From Georgenia_B sunbinii (lineage in GTDB: Bacteria; Actinomycetota; Actinomycetes; Actinomycetales; Actinomycetaceae), in assembly GCF_036421855.1 (NCBI RefSeq), contig NZ_JAZGOK010000008.1: DNA of 64,000 nucleotides; one strand, given 5' to 3'. The translations under genes and the position numbers were made by a program. Shown here piece by piece: positions 41,334 to 51,461 of the stretch. Position 1 is the stretch's first letter. Every line of letters begins with the position of its first letter. Under the pieces are notes generated by a model. It searched no databases and was not told the origin of the DNA. It saw only the letters and a list, made by a program, of their open reading frames with translations.

Positions 41334-44075
41334 TCACCCGCCGACCCGGAACACCCCGTGCGCGCCGCGCTCGGCGTCGACCATCGCGTGAGAGACGAAC
41401 GGGTAGCTGCCGGCCTCGGGGAACTCGAGCTCGACGAACCCGCCCTGCGCGGCGACGAGCGGCAGCACCTGGCCGCCGCCCGTCGGCCCGCCGATCTCCT
41501 CCGGCCCGCCCAGTCGGTAGGCGCCCTCGTTGTAGACGGTGTCGAACTGGCCGCCGACCACGTGGAACGCCGAGCCGCGTGAGGGCCCGGCCGCCAGCAC
41601 CCACACCCGCACCCGCTCGCCGACGTCGGCCACGAGCGGCTCGTGGTCGTACTGGTTGGGGTAGCCGTTGAACACCACGAGGTCGGGCGCCTCGGCGGCG
41701 ATGGCGGCGGCATCCGCGGTCCCGCCCTGCGAACCGAGGTACATCTCGGACTGCACGAGCACGTACTCACGGTCGACCGGCTCGAGCTCCGGCGGGTCGA
41801 TGATGACGGCGCCGAACATGCCCTGGGCGATGTGCATGGACATCGGCATCGTCGAGCAGTGGTACATCCAGATCCCGGAGCGCTCGGCCGTGAACCGGTA
41901 GAGGAGCGACTCCCCCGGCGCGATCGTGCGCATCGGCTCGTCCGGCGCCAGCGCCCCGGCGTGGAAGTCGATCGAGTGGCCGATCGTGCCGTCGTTGACG
42001 AGAGTGATCTCGAAGACGTCGCCGACCTTGCCGCGCAGGGTCGGCCCCGGCGCGGTGCCGTTGAAGGTCCACCGCTCCTGGACGACGCCGGGAGCCACCT
42101 CCCCGGTCAGCTCGCCCACCGTGAAGGTCACCTCGTGCAGGTCGCCCGCCGGCGCGGGCGGGAGCTCGGCCGGGTGGGCGGTGAAGTCGTCGCCGGGCGC
42201 CGCCATGAGGTCGAGGTCCTCGCGGGCGGAGGGCCCCTCCGCCACGTGGTCGCCGTGGGCGGCACCCGCCCCGTCGCCGTGGCCGGCGTCGTCCCCGGAC
42301 CCGCCCGCGCCGTCAGCACCGGCCCCACCCTCGCCGTCGTCCCCGACAGCAACGCCCACGCCGACGGCGACCACCTCGAGGGTCATCCCCATCTGCCGGT
42401 GGCCGGCCACCGAGCACCAGCCGTCGAGGTCACGCCCGACGATGCCGAGGTCGATCTCCGTGGCGTCCCCGGAGGACAGCCGGCCGGAGCTCGCGCCGGT
42501 CTCCATGACGAGGTCGTGGACGTCGGAGTCGGTGTTGACCAGCTCGATCACCAGCCGGTCCCCGACCGGGACCTCGATGACGTCGGGCACGAAGCGCATC
42601 TCGACGGCCTCGACCCGCACCGTCGTCGTGCTGCCGGTGGCGGCGACGTCCCCGGCGGCGGAGGACCCCGTGAGCCCGGCCGAGGCCGGGTCCCCCGCGA
42701 CGCCGAGCACGACGGCGAGCGCCACCGCGCCCACGCCGTAGAGCGCACCGAGCCGGCGGGGCACCGGTGGCGGCCCGGTGGCGATCGATGCGGCGATGAC
42801 CGAGCCGGACGTCTCCCGGTCCGCCCGGCGGCGCACGAGCAGCGCCCGCGCGAGCAGCACGAGGAACGCCGACAGCCCGGCCAGCCCGAGCAGCGACGTG
42901 GTGACCTTCACCAGGCTGGGGACCGGCAGCAGGAAGATCGCCAGGCTGAGGTTGATGATGACGATGCGCGCGCCGGCGGCGCGGTTCATCTCGTGGTCCA
43001 CCCGCCGCACCACCCGCGGCCCGCCGCCGAGCATGACCGGCGCGAGGTAGCTGAGCGCACCGAGGAGGATCTGGCCGGCGAACCCGGCGGCGTAGGGGGT
43101 GGCGAGCACGCTGAGGTTCTCGCGCAGCACCGCCCAGTCCCCCGACGTGACACCGAGCACGCCGAGGACGACGACGCAGATCACCAGCCAGGTCACCGCG
43201 GCCATCGCGCTGTAGGTGGCGTAGCCCTGCGGCCGCTTCTTCCGCGCGACCTGCACCATCGGGCGCACGACGAGGGCGACGCCGGCGAGGTACACCGCGG
43301 CGGCCACCGTGATGAGCACCGGCACGTCGATCGCGGCGGCCAGCCAGATGACGACGAGCCCGCCGAGCAGCACGTACATCGCACGGTGGGCGGCCAGCGG
43401 CGCGCCCTCGGCCATCTTGGTGCGCAGCATCGTGGGCCACAGGACGACGAGCGTGCCGAGCACGGTGAGGCCGACCCAGCCGAGCAGCATCGTCGTCGTG
43501 TGGGCGGTGTAGAGACGTCCCTCGACGATCGCCGACGGCGTCGTGCGGGCGAGCAGCACCCCCATCGCGACGCCGACGACGAGGCACACCCCGGCGCTGA
43601 CGTAGAACAGTGCGAGGCCGCCGAAGCGCGCCATGAGGGCGCCGCGGCGCTGGAGCAGGATGACGACGACGTGGGTGATCGCGACGACGGTGACCCCGGC
43701 GCCGCCGACGACGACCAGCGGCCACCGCCCGGTGGCGACGCCGACGATCACCAGGATCGTCGAGACGGTGTGCAGGCCCAGCCGGACGAACATCAGCCCC
43801 TGCCCGCCCGGTGCCGGGCGGCCCAGCAGGGTGTCGCTGAAGTGGCCGGACCAGATGAGGATGGCGGTGCTCACCGCGCCGAGCAGCAGGAAGTGCACGA
43901 GGAGGTAGCCGGACTCCGGGATCCACCGGTGCGCGACGGCGACGACGAAGGCCGCGACGAACCACCCGACGACGAGCGCGTTGACCCGCACGTGCCACGG
44001 CTGGCGGGCCATCGGCGGGCGGCTGCCGCGCCCGGGTCCCGGGCTGCGCCGGGCGAGAAGGTCGGACGCGCTCAT
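41334..44075 (-). CDS. nirK: Copper nitrite reductase fused to a polytopic membrane domain
   Basis: A 913-residue three-part protein. Residues about 30-465 hold roughly twelve membrane segments of a type I cannot name. Residues about 485-570 form an extra cupredoxin with a type 1 copper set (His520, Cys554, His559, Met562/564). After a Gly/Asp/His-rich linker, residues about 645-912 are a copper nitrite reductase (NirK/AniA): HSIDFHAG (type 1 His700, catalytic Asp703, type 2 His705), MYHCSTMPMSMHIAQGMFG (His739, Cys740, His748, Met753), catalytic His about 837 (AFHVVGG) and type 2 His about 895 (FVSHAM). All ligands are present, so reduction of nitrite to NO at the outer membrane face is predicted. 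ATGA overlap with the NnrS-like gene. Confidence 0.88.
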   Translation of the reverse strand: MSASDLLARRSPGPGRGSRPPMARQPWHVRVNALVVGWFVAAFVVAVAHRWIPESGYLLVHFLLLGAVSTAILIWSGHFSDTLLGRPAPGGQGLMFVRLGLHTVSTILVIVGVATGRWPLVVVGGAGVTVVAITHVVVILLQRRGALMARFGGLALFYVSAGVCLVVGVAMGVLLARTTPSAIVEGRLYTAHTTTMLLGWVGLTVLGTLVVLWPTMLRTKMAEGAPLAAHRAMYVLLGGLVVIWLAAAIDVPVLITVAAAVYLAGVALVVRPMVQVARKKRPQGYATYSAMAAVTWLVICVVVLGVLGVTSGDWAVLRENLSVLATPYAAGFAGQILLGALSYLAPVMLGGGPRVVRRVDHEMNRAAGARIVIINLSLAIFLLPVPSLVKVTTSLLGLAGLSAFLVLLARALLVRRRADRETSGSVIAASIATGPPPVPRRLGALYGVGAVALAVVLGVAGDPASAGLTGSSAAGDVAATGSTTTVRVEAVEMRFVPDVIEVPVGDRLVIELVNTDSDVHDLVMETGASSGRLSSGDATEIDLGIVGRDLDGWCSVAGHRQMGMTLEVVAVGVGVAVGDDGEGGAGADGAGGSGDDAGHGDGAGAAHGDHVAEGPSAREDLDLMAAPGDDFTAHPAELPPAPAGDLHEVTFTVGELTGEVAPGVVQERWTFNGTAPGPTLRGKVGDVFEITLVNDGTIGHSIDFHAGALAPDEPMRTIAPGESLLYRFTAERSGIWMYHCSTMPMSMHIAQGMFGAVIIDPPELEPVDREYVLVQSEMYLGSQGGTADAAAIAAEAPDLVVFNGYPNQYDHEPLVADVGERVRVWVLAAGPSRGSAFHVVGGQFDTVYNEGAYRLGGPEEIGGPTGGGQVLPLVAAQGGFVELEFPEAGSYPFVSHAMVDAERGAHGVFRVGG

Positions 44076-45271
44076 GACGCTCCCTGGCTGGTCGTGGTGG
44101 TGGCCGGGGCGGGTTGGGTGGCCGGGGTGGGCTGAGTGGCCGGCCGCACCGGTCGCGGCTGGGTGCGGCCGGTGCGCTGCGGGCGGAGGACAGACCAGCC
44201 GGCGAGGACGACGAACAGCAGCACCGCGACGATGTTGCCGACCCCACCGGCCTGGACCGCCCAGCCGAGGTCGCGGGCGTCGCCCACCGCCAGCCGCAGC
44301 AGCAGCGTGGCGTGCAGCAGCACCGCCGGCACGATGAAGAGCGGGTGGTACGGCAGCGGGCGGCGCAGCACCGCGGGCAGGATCACCGGGGCGTGCGCCA
44401 TGATCATCGAGATGACGAAGCCGAGGAAGACGGCGTGGGTCGCGGCGTCGTAGGCGCGGCCGTCGACCTGCCCACCGAGCAGCCAGAACGCCCCGGCGAC
44501 GGCGAGCCACCCGTAGCCCGCCAGCAGGCAGCCGGCGATGTATCGGGGCAGGCCGGTGGCGTGGATGGTGCGCCGGGCGACGTCCTTGGCCACCAGCCAG
44601 CCGGCGGCGCCCAGCAGCGCCAGGCCGAGCAGCACGAAGCCGGCCTCCGGGGCCAGCAGCGCGGTCATCGCCGCGACCACGAAGGTGACCGCGACCAGCT
44701 GGGCGGCGACGGCGTCGCGCGGTGACAGCGCGCCGATCCGGGCGAGCTCGAGGCGCTCGCCGAAGATCGTCAGCACGAGGTAGCCGACCAGCCACGGCAG
44801 CAGCCCGGGCACCGGCACACCGGCGAGCCAGAGCACCGCGGCGCCCAGCGCCATCAGCGAGCCGAGGATCTGGACCGCGACGGCCGCCATCGGCTGTCGC
44901 GCGTACAGCGAGCGGTAGACCAGCAGCGCGAAGAGCTGCGCAGCGACCAGCAGGCCGGCGCCCACCTCGAACGGCAGCACCGAGACGACGGCGAGCGCAC
45001 CCAGCCCGTTGAGCGCCGGCGCGAGGTAGCCCCAGGCGCGGCCGAGCGCCACCGACCGTTCAAGGCTGATGACGGTGCCGACGAAGCCGAGCACCATGAG
45101 GGGGCCGTGGACGTCGGCGAGCCGGGCACCGACGAGCACGTGCGGCAGGCCGAGCAGTGCGAGCGCGGCATCCAGGCCGGCGAGGAGCGCCAGCCCGCCG
45201 GGGATCAGGAACGGGACGCGGAACGCGGTGCGGGTGAGCGGTCCTCGGGAGGAGTGCCGGGTGTCAGCCAT
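44072..45271 (-). CDS. NnrS-like polytopic membrane protein
   Basis: A 399-residue protein with about twelve hydrophobic segments and a Thr/Pro/Gln-rich cytoplasmic tail. ADVHGPLMVLGFVGTVISLE contains a His in a membrane-segment start, and ATHAVFLGFVISMIMAHAPVI has two further membrane histidines that could bind haem or metal, as proposed for NnrS proteins that relieve NO stress. Its stop overlaps the nirK start by 4 nt and its start overlaps the regulator's stop by 8 nt, so the three genes form one tight operon. Assignment to NnrS is by layout and context, not by a decisive motif. Confidence 0.7.
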   Translation of the reverse strand: MADTRHSSRGPLTRTAFRVPFLIPGGLALLAGLDAALALLGLPHVLVGARLADVHGPLMVLGFVGTVISLERSVALGRAWGYLAPALNGLGALAVVSVLPFEVGAGLLVAAQLFALLVYRSLYARQPMAAVAVQILGSLMALGAAVLWLAGVPVPGLLPWLVGYLVLTIFGERLELARIGALSPRDAVAAQLVAVTFVVAAMTALLAPEAGFVLLGLALLGAAGWLVAKDVARRTIHATGLPRYIAGCLLAGYGWLAVAGAFWLLGGQVDGRAYDAATHAVFLGFVISMIMAHAPVILPAVLRRPLPYHPLFIVPAVLLHATLLLRLAVGDARDLGWAVQAGGVGNIVAVLLFVVLAGWSVLRPQRTGRTQPRPVRPATQPTPATQPAPATTTTSQGAS

Positions 45272-46046
45272 CGGTGCTGCGCTGGTCGGCGGGCGGCGCG
45301 ACGCGCAGCAGGCAGGCGCCCGGCTCGGCGAAGGCCTCGAGGCTGACGCGTGCCGGGTCGATGCCCTCGTGGCCGAGGACCTCCTGGGCCATGCCGAGGT
45401 GGCCGGTGCACACCAGCTCGGGATAGTCCTTGGCCAGCGCCAGCACCGGGCAGCGACGCAGCCGCTGGGTACGCGCGCCGTCGGGGTCGGTGACGGTCTC
45501 GGGGCCGAAGCCGGCGCGCTCGAACATCTGACCGAGGCGTTCGACGGAGTCCACCCAGTCCGCCGCGCCGGCCGTGGCCGACGTGCCGGTCGAAGCCTCG
45601 TCACCGGCGTCGGGGGCGCGCCGCAGCGGCGGCCCGTCGACGAGGTGGCGTTCGCGCATCGCGCGGCCCCAGTCGCGGCCGGCCGCGAGCGCGTGCTCCT
45701 CGAGCACCGCCGCCGGCACCGTGCGCGCCAGGTAGCCGACGAGCGCCTCGGCCAGCACGGCGTACTCGGGGCCCGCCGGGGTCGCCGCAAGAGTGGCGCG
45801 GTAGAGCGCCGCGGGCCGCCCCCGGCCGGCGGAGTGGCGCAGCGTCCGCGCGACCAGCTCGGTGGCGACAAGCGACTCCAGGTGCTCGCGCACCGTGTTG
45901 GGGTGCTGGCCGAGCTGTGCGGCGAGCTCGACGACGGTGCGACGGCCACCGAGCTCGATGAGGGTGTCGAGCACGGCCCGCCGCGCGGGGGACAGCTCTT
46001 CGCGTGCGAGACCTCGAGTGGGGAGGGGACCCAACCTGTTATCCAC
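45264..46046 (-). CDS. Winged-helix regulator with SufR-like Cys cluster, putative nitrite/NO sensor
   Basis: A 260-residue regulator. The N-terminal winged helix spans about residues 15-85 (RRTVVELAAQLGQHPNTVRE is the HTH). The C-terminal region has Cys in RRCPVLALAKDYPELVCTGH and a third in AEPGACLLRV, the pattern of SufR-type repressors, where three Cys hold an Fe-S cluster. GTG 46046 is chosen because a TACGGT box lies 7 nt upstream; a GTG at 46067 would put the box inside the gene. It heads the operon with the NnrS-like and NirK genes and probably controls it in response to NO or redox state (inference). Confidence 0.78.
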   Translation of the reverse strand: MDNRLGPLPTRGLAREELSPARRAVLDTLIELGGRRTVVELAAQLGQHPNTVREHLESLVATELVARTLRHSAGRGRPAALYRATLAATPAGPEYAVLAEALVGYLARTVPAAVLEEHALAAGRDWGRAMRERHLVDGPPLRRAPDAGDEASTGTSATAGAADWVDSVERLGQMFERAGFGPETVTDPDGARTQRLRRCPVLALAKDYPELVCTGHLGMAQEVLGHEGIDPARVSLEAFAEPGACLLRVAPPADQRSTDG

Positions 46047-46059
46047 GGTCCCAACCGTA
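46045..46059 (-). promoter_or_regulatory. Leaderless promoter and overlapping dyad of the nitrite/NO operon
   Basis: Minus-strand TACGGT (46059-46054), 7 nt, then GTG 46046. The same bases form the dyad ACGGT-N4-ACCGT (46045-46049 / 46054-46058), which would block the start site if bound, a suitable autoregulatory operator for the encoded winged-helix protein. Confidence 0.55.
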
Positions 46060-46168
46060 CTATTCACGCGGCGCCGCGTGCCACCCTTTCGTCCCAGGTG
46101 AGACGCGAGGTGATGTGACTTTACGCGCACGACGTGCGGCGCCGTCGTTGTGCGGCTTGACTTGCGCT

Positions 46169-46648
46169 GTGACGAAGCTTCTCGGTGCGGTGGCGGCGCT
46201 CCTCCTCGGGGTGACCGCCTGCTCGGTGACGATCCCGACCGACCCGGACGGCACCCTGGACCGGGTCCGCGGCGGCACGCTGCGGGTCGGGGTCTCACCG
46301 AACCCGCCGTGGACCGACCTGCCCACGGGCCTCGAGGGCGAGCCGGCTGGCTCTGAGGTCGCGCTGGTCGAGGACTTCGCCCGCTCGATCGACGCCGAGA
46401 TCGTCTGGGTCCCCGGCGGCGAGGAGGACCTCGTCGGCCGCCTCGAGCACGACGAGCTCGACCTGCTCATCGGCGGCCTCACGGCGCAGTCCCCCTGGGC
46501 CGACACGGTCGCGCTGACCTACCGCTACACCGTCACCGTCGACTCCCGCGGCGAGGAAGCGCTCCATGTGATGGCGGCGCCCATCGGCGAGAACGCGTTC
46601 CTCGTCACGCTCGAGCGCTTCCTGCTGGACCAGGACCTGCCGACATGA
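46169..46648 (+). CDS. Short solute-binding-type lipoprotein
   Basis: A 159-residue lipoprotein starting at GTG 46169 (VTKLLGAVAALLLGVTACSV) with lipobox VTAC. The rest matches the N-terminal lobe of bacterial solute-binding domain family 3: GTLRVGVSPNPPWTDLP, VALVEDFARSIDAEIVWVPG, LEHDELDLLIGGLTAQSPW. The family is normally 230-270 residues, so the second lobe is missing or strongly reduced. No ABC permease or ATPase is next to it; instead its stop overlaps a CDF transporter gene (ATGA). It may have become a metal- or ligand-sensing partner of that transporter; inference. Confidence 0.72.
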   Translation: MTKLLGAVAALLLGVTACSVTIPTDPDGTLDRVRGGTLRVGVSPNPPWTDLPTGLEGEPAGSEVALVEDFARSIDAEIVWVPGGEEDLVGRLEHDELDLLIGGLTAQSPWADTVALTYRYTVTVDSRGEEALHVMAAPIGENAFLVTLERFLLDQDLPT

Positions 46649-47649
46649 CCGCGCGCTTCGGTCACACCGAGCTGCCGGCGGAGCAGGAGAAGCAGCTGCG
46701 CCGCGCGGTCCGGCTGGCGTGGCTGACCATCGCGTTCCTCGTCACTGCCGTCACCGCCGTCTACCTCACCATGGGCAGCTCGCAGGCGATGAAGGCCGCC
46801 TGGATGGAGGACATGCTCTCCTTCATCCCGCCCATCGCCTTCCTCGTGGCCGTCCACCGGACCAAGCGTCGGCCCACCCCGGAGCACCCCTACGGCTACC
46901 ACCGGGCGGTCGGCGTCGGGCACCTCGTCGCGGCGACCGCCCTGCTCGCCATGGGCGCGTTCATGGTGTGGGACTCCGGGTCAGGCCTCATCAAGGCCGA
47001 GCACCCGCCGGTCGGCCTGATGGAGCTCGGCGACCAACCGATCTGGTCCGGCTGGCTGATGATCGCCGCGCTGGCCTACACCGCGGTGCCACCGGTGCTG
47101 CTGGGGCGCGCGAAGATGCCGCTGGCCGAGTCCCTGCACGACCGGGTGCTGTACGCGGACGCCGACATGAACAAGGCCGACTGGATGACCGCCGTCGGCG
47201 GCATCCTCGGCATCCTCGGCATCGGGCTCGGCCTGTGGTGGGCGGACGCCGCGGCCGCGCTGTTCATCTCGGGCAGCATCCTCCACGACGGCGTCCGCAA
47301 CCTGCGGGTCGCGGTGGGCGCTCTGATGGACGCCCGCGCCGAGACCTACGACGGCCAGGATCCTCATCCGCTCGTCCAGCAGATCGACGAGCACCTCGCT
47401 GGTCTGCCGTGGGTAGCCGAGGCGCGTTCCAGGGTTCGCGACCAGGGCCACGTGTTCCACGTCGAGTCCTTCGTCGTGCCGGTCGCCGGCTACACCCCCA
47501 CCCTGGAGGACCTGCGCCTGGCGCGTGAGGGTGCGATCGAGCTGGACTGGAAGGTCGATGACATGGTCGTCATCGCGGTCGAGGCGCTTCCGGAGCAGAT
47601 GCTGCCGGGCCTGGCCGGCGAGGCGGGCACGCACGACGCCGGAGCCTAG
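46645..47649 (+). CDS. Cation diffusion facilitator (CDF) transporter
   Basis: A 334-residue CDF-type divalent-metal/proton antiporter with six membrane segments. The first membrane helices (AWLTIAFLVTAVTAVYL; AAWMEDMLSFIPPIAFLV with Glu/Asp), the HPYGYHRAVGVGH loop and DADMNKADWMTAVGGILGIL (D-x-x-x-x-x-D membrane metal site) are visible, with a C-terminal cytoplasmic ferredoxin-like domain containing HVFHVESFVVPV. The metal is probably Zn, Fe or Mn. Start overlaps the preceding lipoprotein gene (ATGA), giving an unusual lipoprotein-CDF pair. Confidence 0.85.
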   Translation: MTARFGHTELPAEQEKQLRRAVRLAWLTIAFLVTAVTAVYLTMGSSQAMKAAWMEDMLSFIPPIAFLVAVHRTKRRPTPEHPYGYHRAVGVGHLVAATALLAMGAFMVWDSGSGLIKAEHPPVGLMELGDQPIWSGWLMIAALAYTAVPPVLLGRAKMPLAESLHDRVLYADADMNKADWMTAVGGILGILGIGLGLWWADAAAALFISGSILHDGVRNLRVAVGALMDARAETYDGQDPHPLVQQIDEHLAGLPWVAEARSRVRDQGHVFHVESFVVPVAGYTPTLEDLRLAREGAIELDWKVDDMVVIAVEALPEQMLPGLAGEAGTHDAGA

Positions 47650-47661
47650 GCGACCGCTGAG

Positions 47662-47688
47662 CGCCACCTTGGCAGTCGCAAGGTGGCG
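47662..47688 (+). terminator. Hairpin after the CDF gene
   Basis: CGCCACCTT (47662-47670) pairs perfectly with AAGGTGGCG (47680-47688) around a 9-nt loop, 13 bp after the CDF stop. A TACCGT box follows at 47689-47694 and may be the promoter of the GH3 gene. Confidence 0.6.
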
Positions 47689-47734
47689 TACCGTGACCGC
47701 GTCCTGCGCCGACACCCACCGGGAGAGGTACCGC

Positions 47735-49924
<2,190 letters not shown>

Positions 49925-49974
49925 TCGATGTCGGTGCTTTGACCCGCGCGCGGCAGTGAGGCTCCTTACCCCCA

Positions 49975-50007
49975 TAACATCTCCGTAACGATTCATAATC
50001 AGGTAAA
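49975..50007 (+). promoter_or_regulatory. TAAC direct repeats upstream of the betaine transporter operon
   Basis: TAAC at 49975 and 49986 (11 bp apart), TAAT at 49996 and TAAA at 50004 give a ladder of direct repeats at about one helical turn. MtrA-type OmpR-family regulators bind direct repeats of this kind, and MtrA regulates compatible-solute transporters in corynebacteria. The match is by pattern only. Confidence 0.4.
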
Positions 50008-50035
50008 GCCGCAGGTCAACGCAAGTTTCTGCGGC
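50008..50035 (+). promoter_or_regulatory. Stem-loop in the region upstream of the betaine transporter operon
   Basis: GCCGCAG (50008-50014) and CTGCGGC (50029-50035) form a perfect 7-bp stem around a 14-nt loop. No T-tract follows. It may be the terminator of the GH3 gene or part of a leader; the 280-bp gap 49925-50204 holds no convincing gene. Confidence 0.4.
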
Positions 50036-50168
50036 GGTTTCTCGGGTGCGAACGGGGCCATTCCTCACATCTGTCACTAGCCGGACAGCCCCTGAGGTGG
50101 CATGGTGGCTAGTCGCCCGAACAATCGCTGCGTTTACGCTGCCCATTTCTTGGGGTGCCGTGAGCCAT

Positions 50169-50185
50169 CCCGGCAGTATGCCGGG
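50169..50185 (+). promoter_or_regulatory. Compact hairpin just before the betaine ATPase gene
   Basis: CCCGGCA-GTA-TGCCGGG is a perfect 7-bp stem with a 3-nt loop, ending 10 nt before the GAGG of the ribosome-binding site. It may act as an operator or as a translational control element. Confidence 0.45.
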
Positions 50186-50204
50186 CCAATCCCGCGAGGT
50201 GATC

Positions 50205-51461
50205 GTGAGCGCCCTACGCGCTGAGAACGTCTACAAGGTCTTCGGTCGGCGGTCCCAGGACGCTGTCCGCAGGCTCCAGGCCGGCGCCAGCCGGGACTCC
50301 GTCAAGTCCATGGGGACGGCCGCCGTCATCGACGCCTCCTTCGAGGTGAAGAAGGGCGAGACCTTCGTCGTCATGGGCCTGTCCGGCTCCGGCAAGTCGA
50401 CCCTCATCCGCATGCTCAACGGGCTGCTGACCCCCACCGCCGGCAGGGTGCTCATCGGGGAGGACAACGTCACCGACGTCTCCCCCGCCGAGCTCCGCAA
50501 GATCCGCCGCGAAAAGATCTCCATGGTCTTCCAGCACTTCGCACTGCTGCCGCACCGCACCGTCCTCGACAACGTCGCCTACCCGTTGGAGATCAACGGC
50601 ATGGGCCTCGCAGAGCGCCGTGAGCGGGCCGCGCAGACCGTCGCACTGACCGGTCTGGCCGGCTGGGAAGACTCCCTGCCCGCGCAGCTGTCGGGCGGCA
50701 TGCGCCAGCGGGTGGGCCTGGCCCGTGCGCTGGCCGCCGACACCGACATCCTGCTCATGGACGAGGCGTTCTCGGCGCTCGACCCCCTCATCCGTCGTGA
50801 CATGCAGGAGCAGCTCGTCGAGCTGCAGGCCACGCTCGGCAAGACGATCGTGTTCATCACCCACGACCTCAACGAGGCGATGTTCCTCGGCGACCGCATC
50901 GCCGTCATGCGCGACGGGCAGATCGTCCAGATCGACACCGCCGAGAAGATCCTCTCCGACCCGGCCGACGAGTACGTCGCGAAGTTCATCGCCGACGTCG
51001 ACCGTTCCCGCATCATCACCGCCGGTGCCCTCATGCGCCGCCCGCAGTCGGTCGTCCAGATCGGCGGCGGCCCCGGCGTGGCGCTGCTCGAGATCGAGAA
51101 GACCCAGGGCTCCGCCGCCTACGTCGTCGACCGGCAGCGGGTGCTCCAGGGCACGGTCTACGACGACGACCTCCTCGCGGCGCAGCGCAAGGGCGCGAAC
51201 GACCTGCGCAGCGTGGTCAAGCCGGACACCTCAGCCGTGCGGCCCGAGACCCCGCTCGCCGACCTGTTCGCCTCGGCCGCCGAGGCGCACCTCCCGCTCG
51301 CCGTGACCGACGACGGCGGCCGCCTCGTCGGCGTCGTGCCGCGCGTCCGGATCCTCCAGGCGATGGCCCGACCCAACGGCGACGAGAACGGCAACGGCAA
51401 CGGCACTGTCCTGGCAGCCGCCGTCAATGGCGCCACCACGAATGAAGGGAGTCAGTCATGA
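50205..51461 (+). CDS. proV: Glycine betaine/proline ABC transporter, ATP-binding subunit
   Basis: A 418-residue ATPase of the quaternary-amine uptake family. Walker A is VMGLSGSGKSTLIRMLNGLL, the signature LSGGMRQRVGLARALAAD, Walker B ILLMDEAFSALDP, and H-loop FITHDLNEAMFLGD. Residues about 290-400 form two CBS repeats that in OpuA-type transporters sense ionic strength or c-di-AMP. GTG 50205 is chosen because GAGG lies 6 nt upstream; the frame is open further up. First of three genes: ATPase, permease, binding protein, with the permease start overlapping (ATGA). Confidence 0.95.
   Translation: MSALRAENVYKVFGRRSQDAVRRLQAGASRDSVKSMGTAAVIDASFEVKKGETFVVMGLSGSGKSTLIRMLNGLLTPTAGRVLIGEDNVTDVSPAELRKIRREKISMVFQHFALLPHRTVLDNVAYPLEINGMGLAERRERAAQTVALTGLAGWEDSLPAQLSGGMRQRVGLARALAADTDILLMDEAFSALDPLIRRDMQEQLVELQATLGKTIVFITHDLNEAMFLGDRIAVMRDGQIVQIDTAEKILSDPADEYVAKFIADVDRSRIITAGALMRRPQSVVQIGGGPGVALLEIEKTQGSAAYVVDRQRVLQGTVYDDDLLAAQRKGANDLRSVVKPDTSAVRPETPLADLFASAAEAHLPLAVTDDGGRLVGVVPRVRILQAMARPNGDENGNGNGTVLAAAVNGATTNEGSQS

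Noticed and set aside
44075..44795. N-terminal extension of NirK to 1153 residues
   Set aside because: The added part overlaps the NnrS-like gene in another frame and is Arg/Ala-rich without hydrophobic pattern; ATG 44075 with ATGA overlap is the natural start.
49925..50204. A c-di-AMP (ydaO-type) riboswitch upstream of the betaine transporter
   Set aside because: I could not recognise the conserved core sequences; only two simple hairpins are visible.
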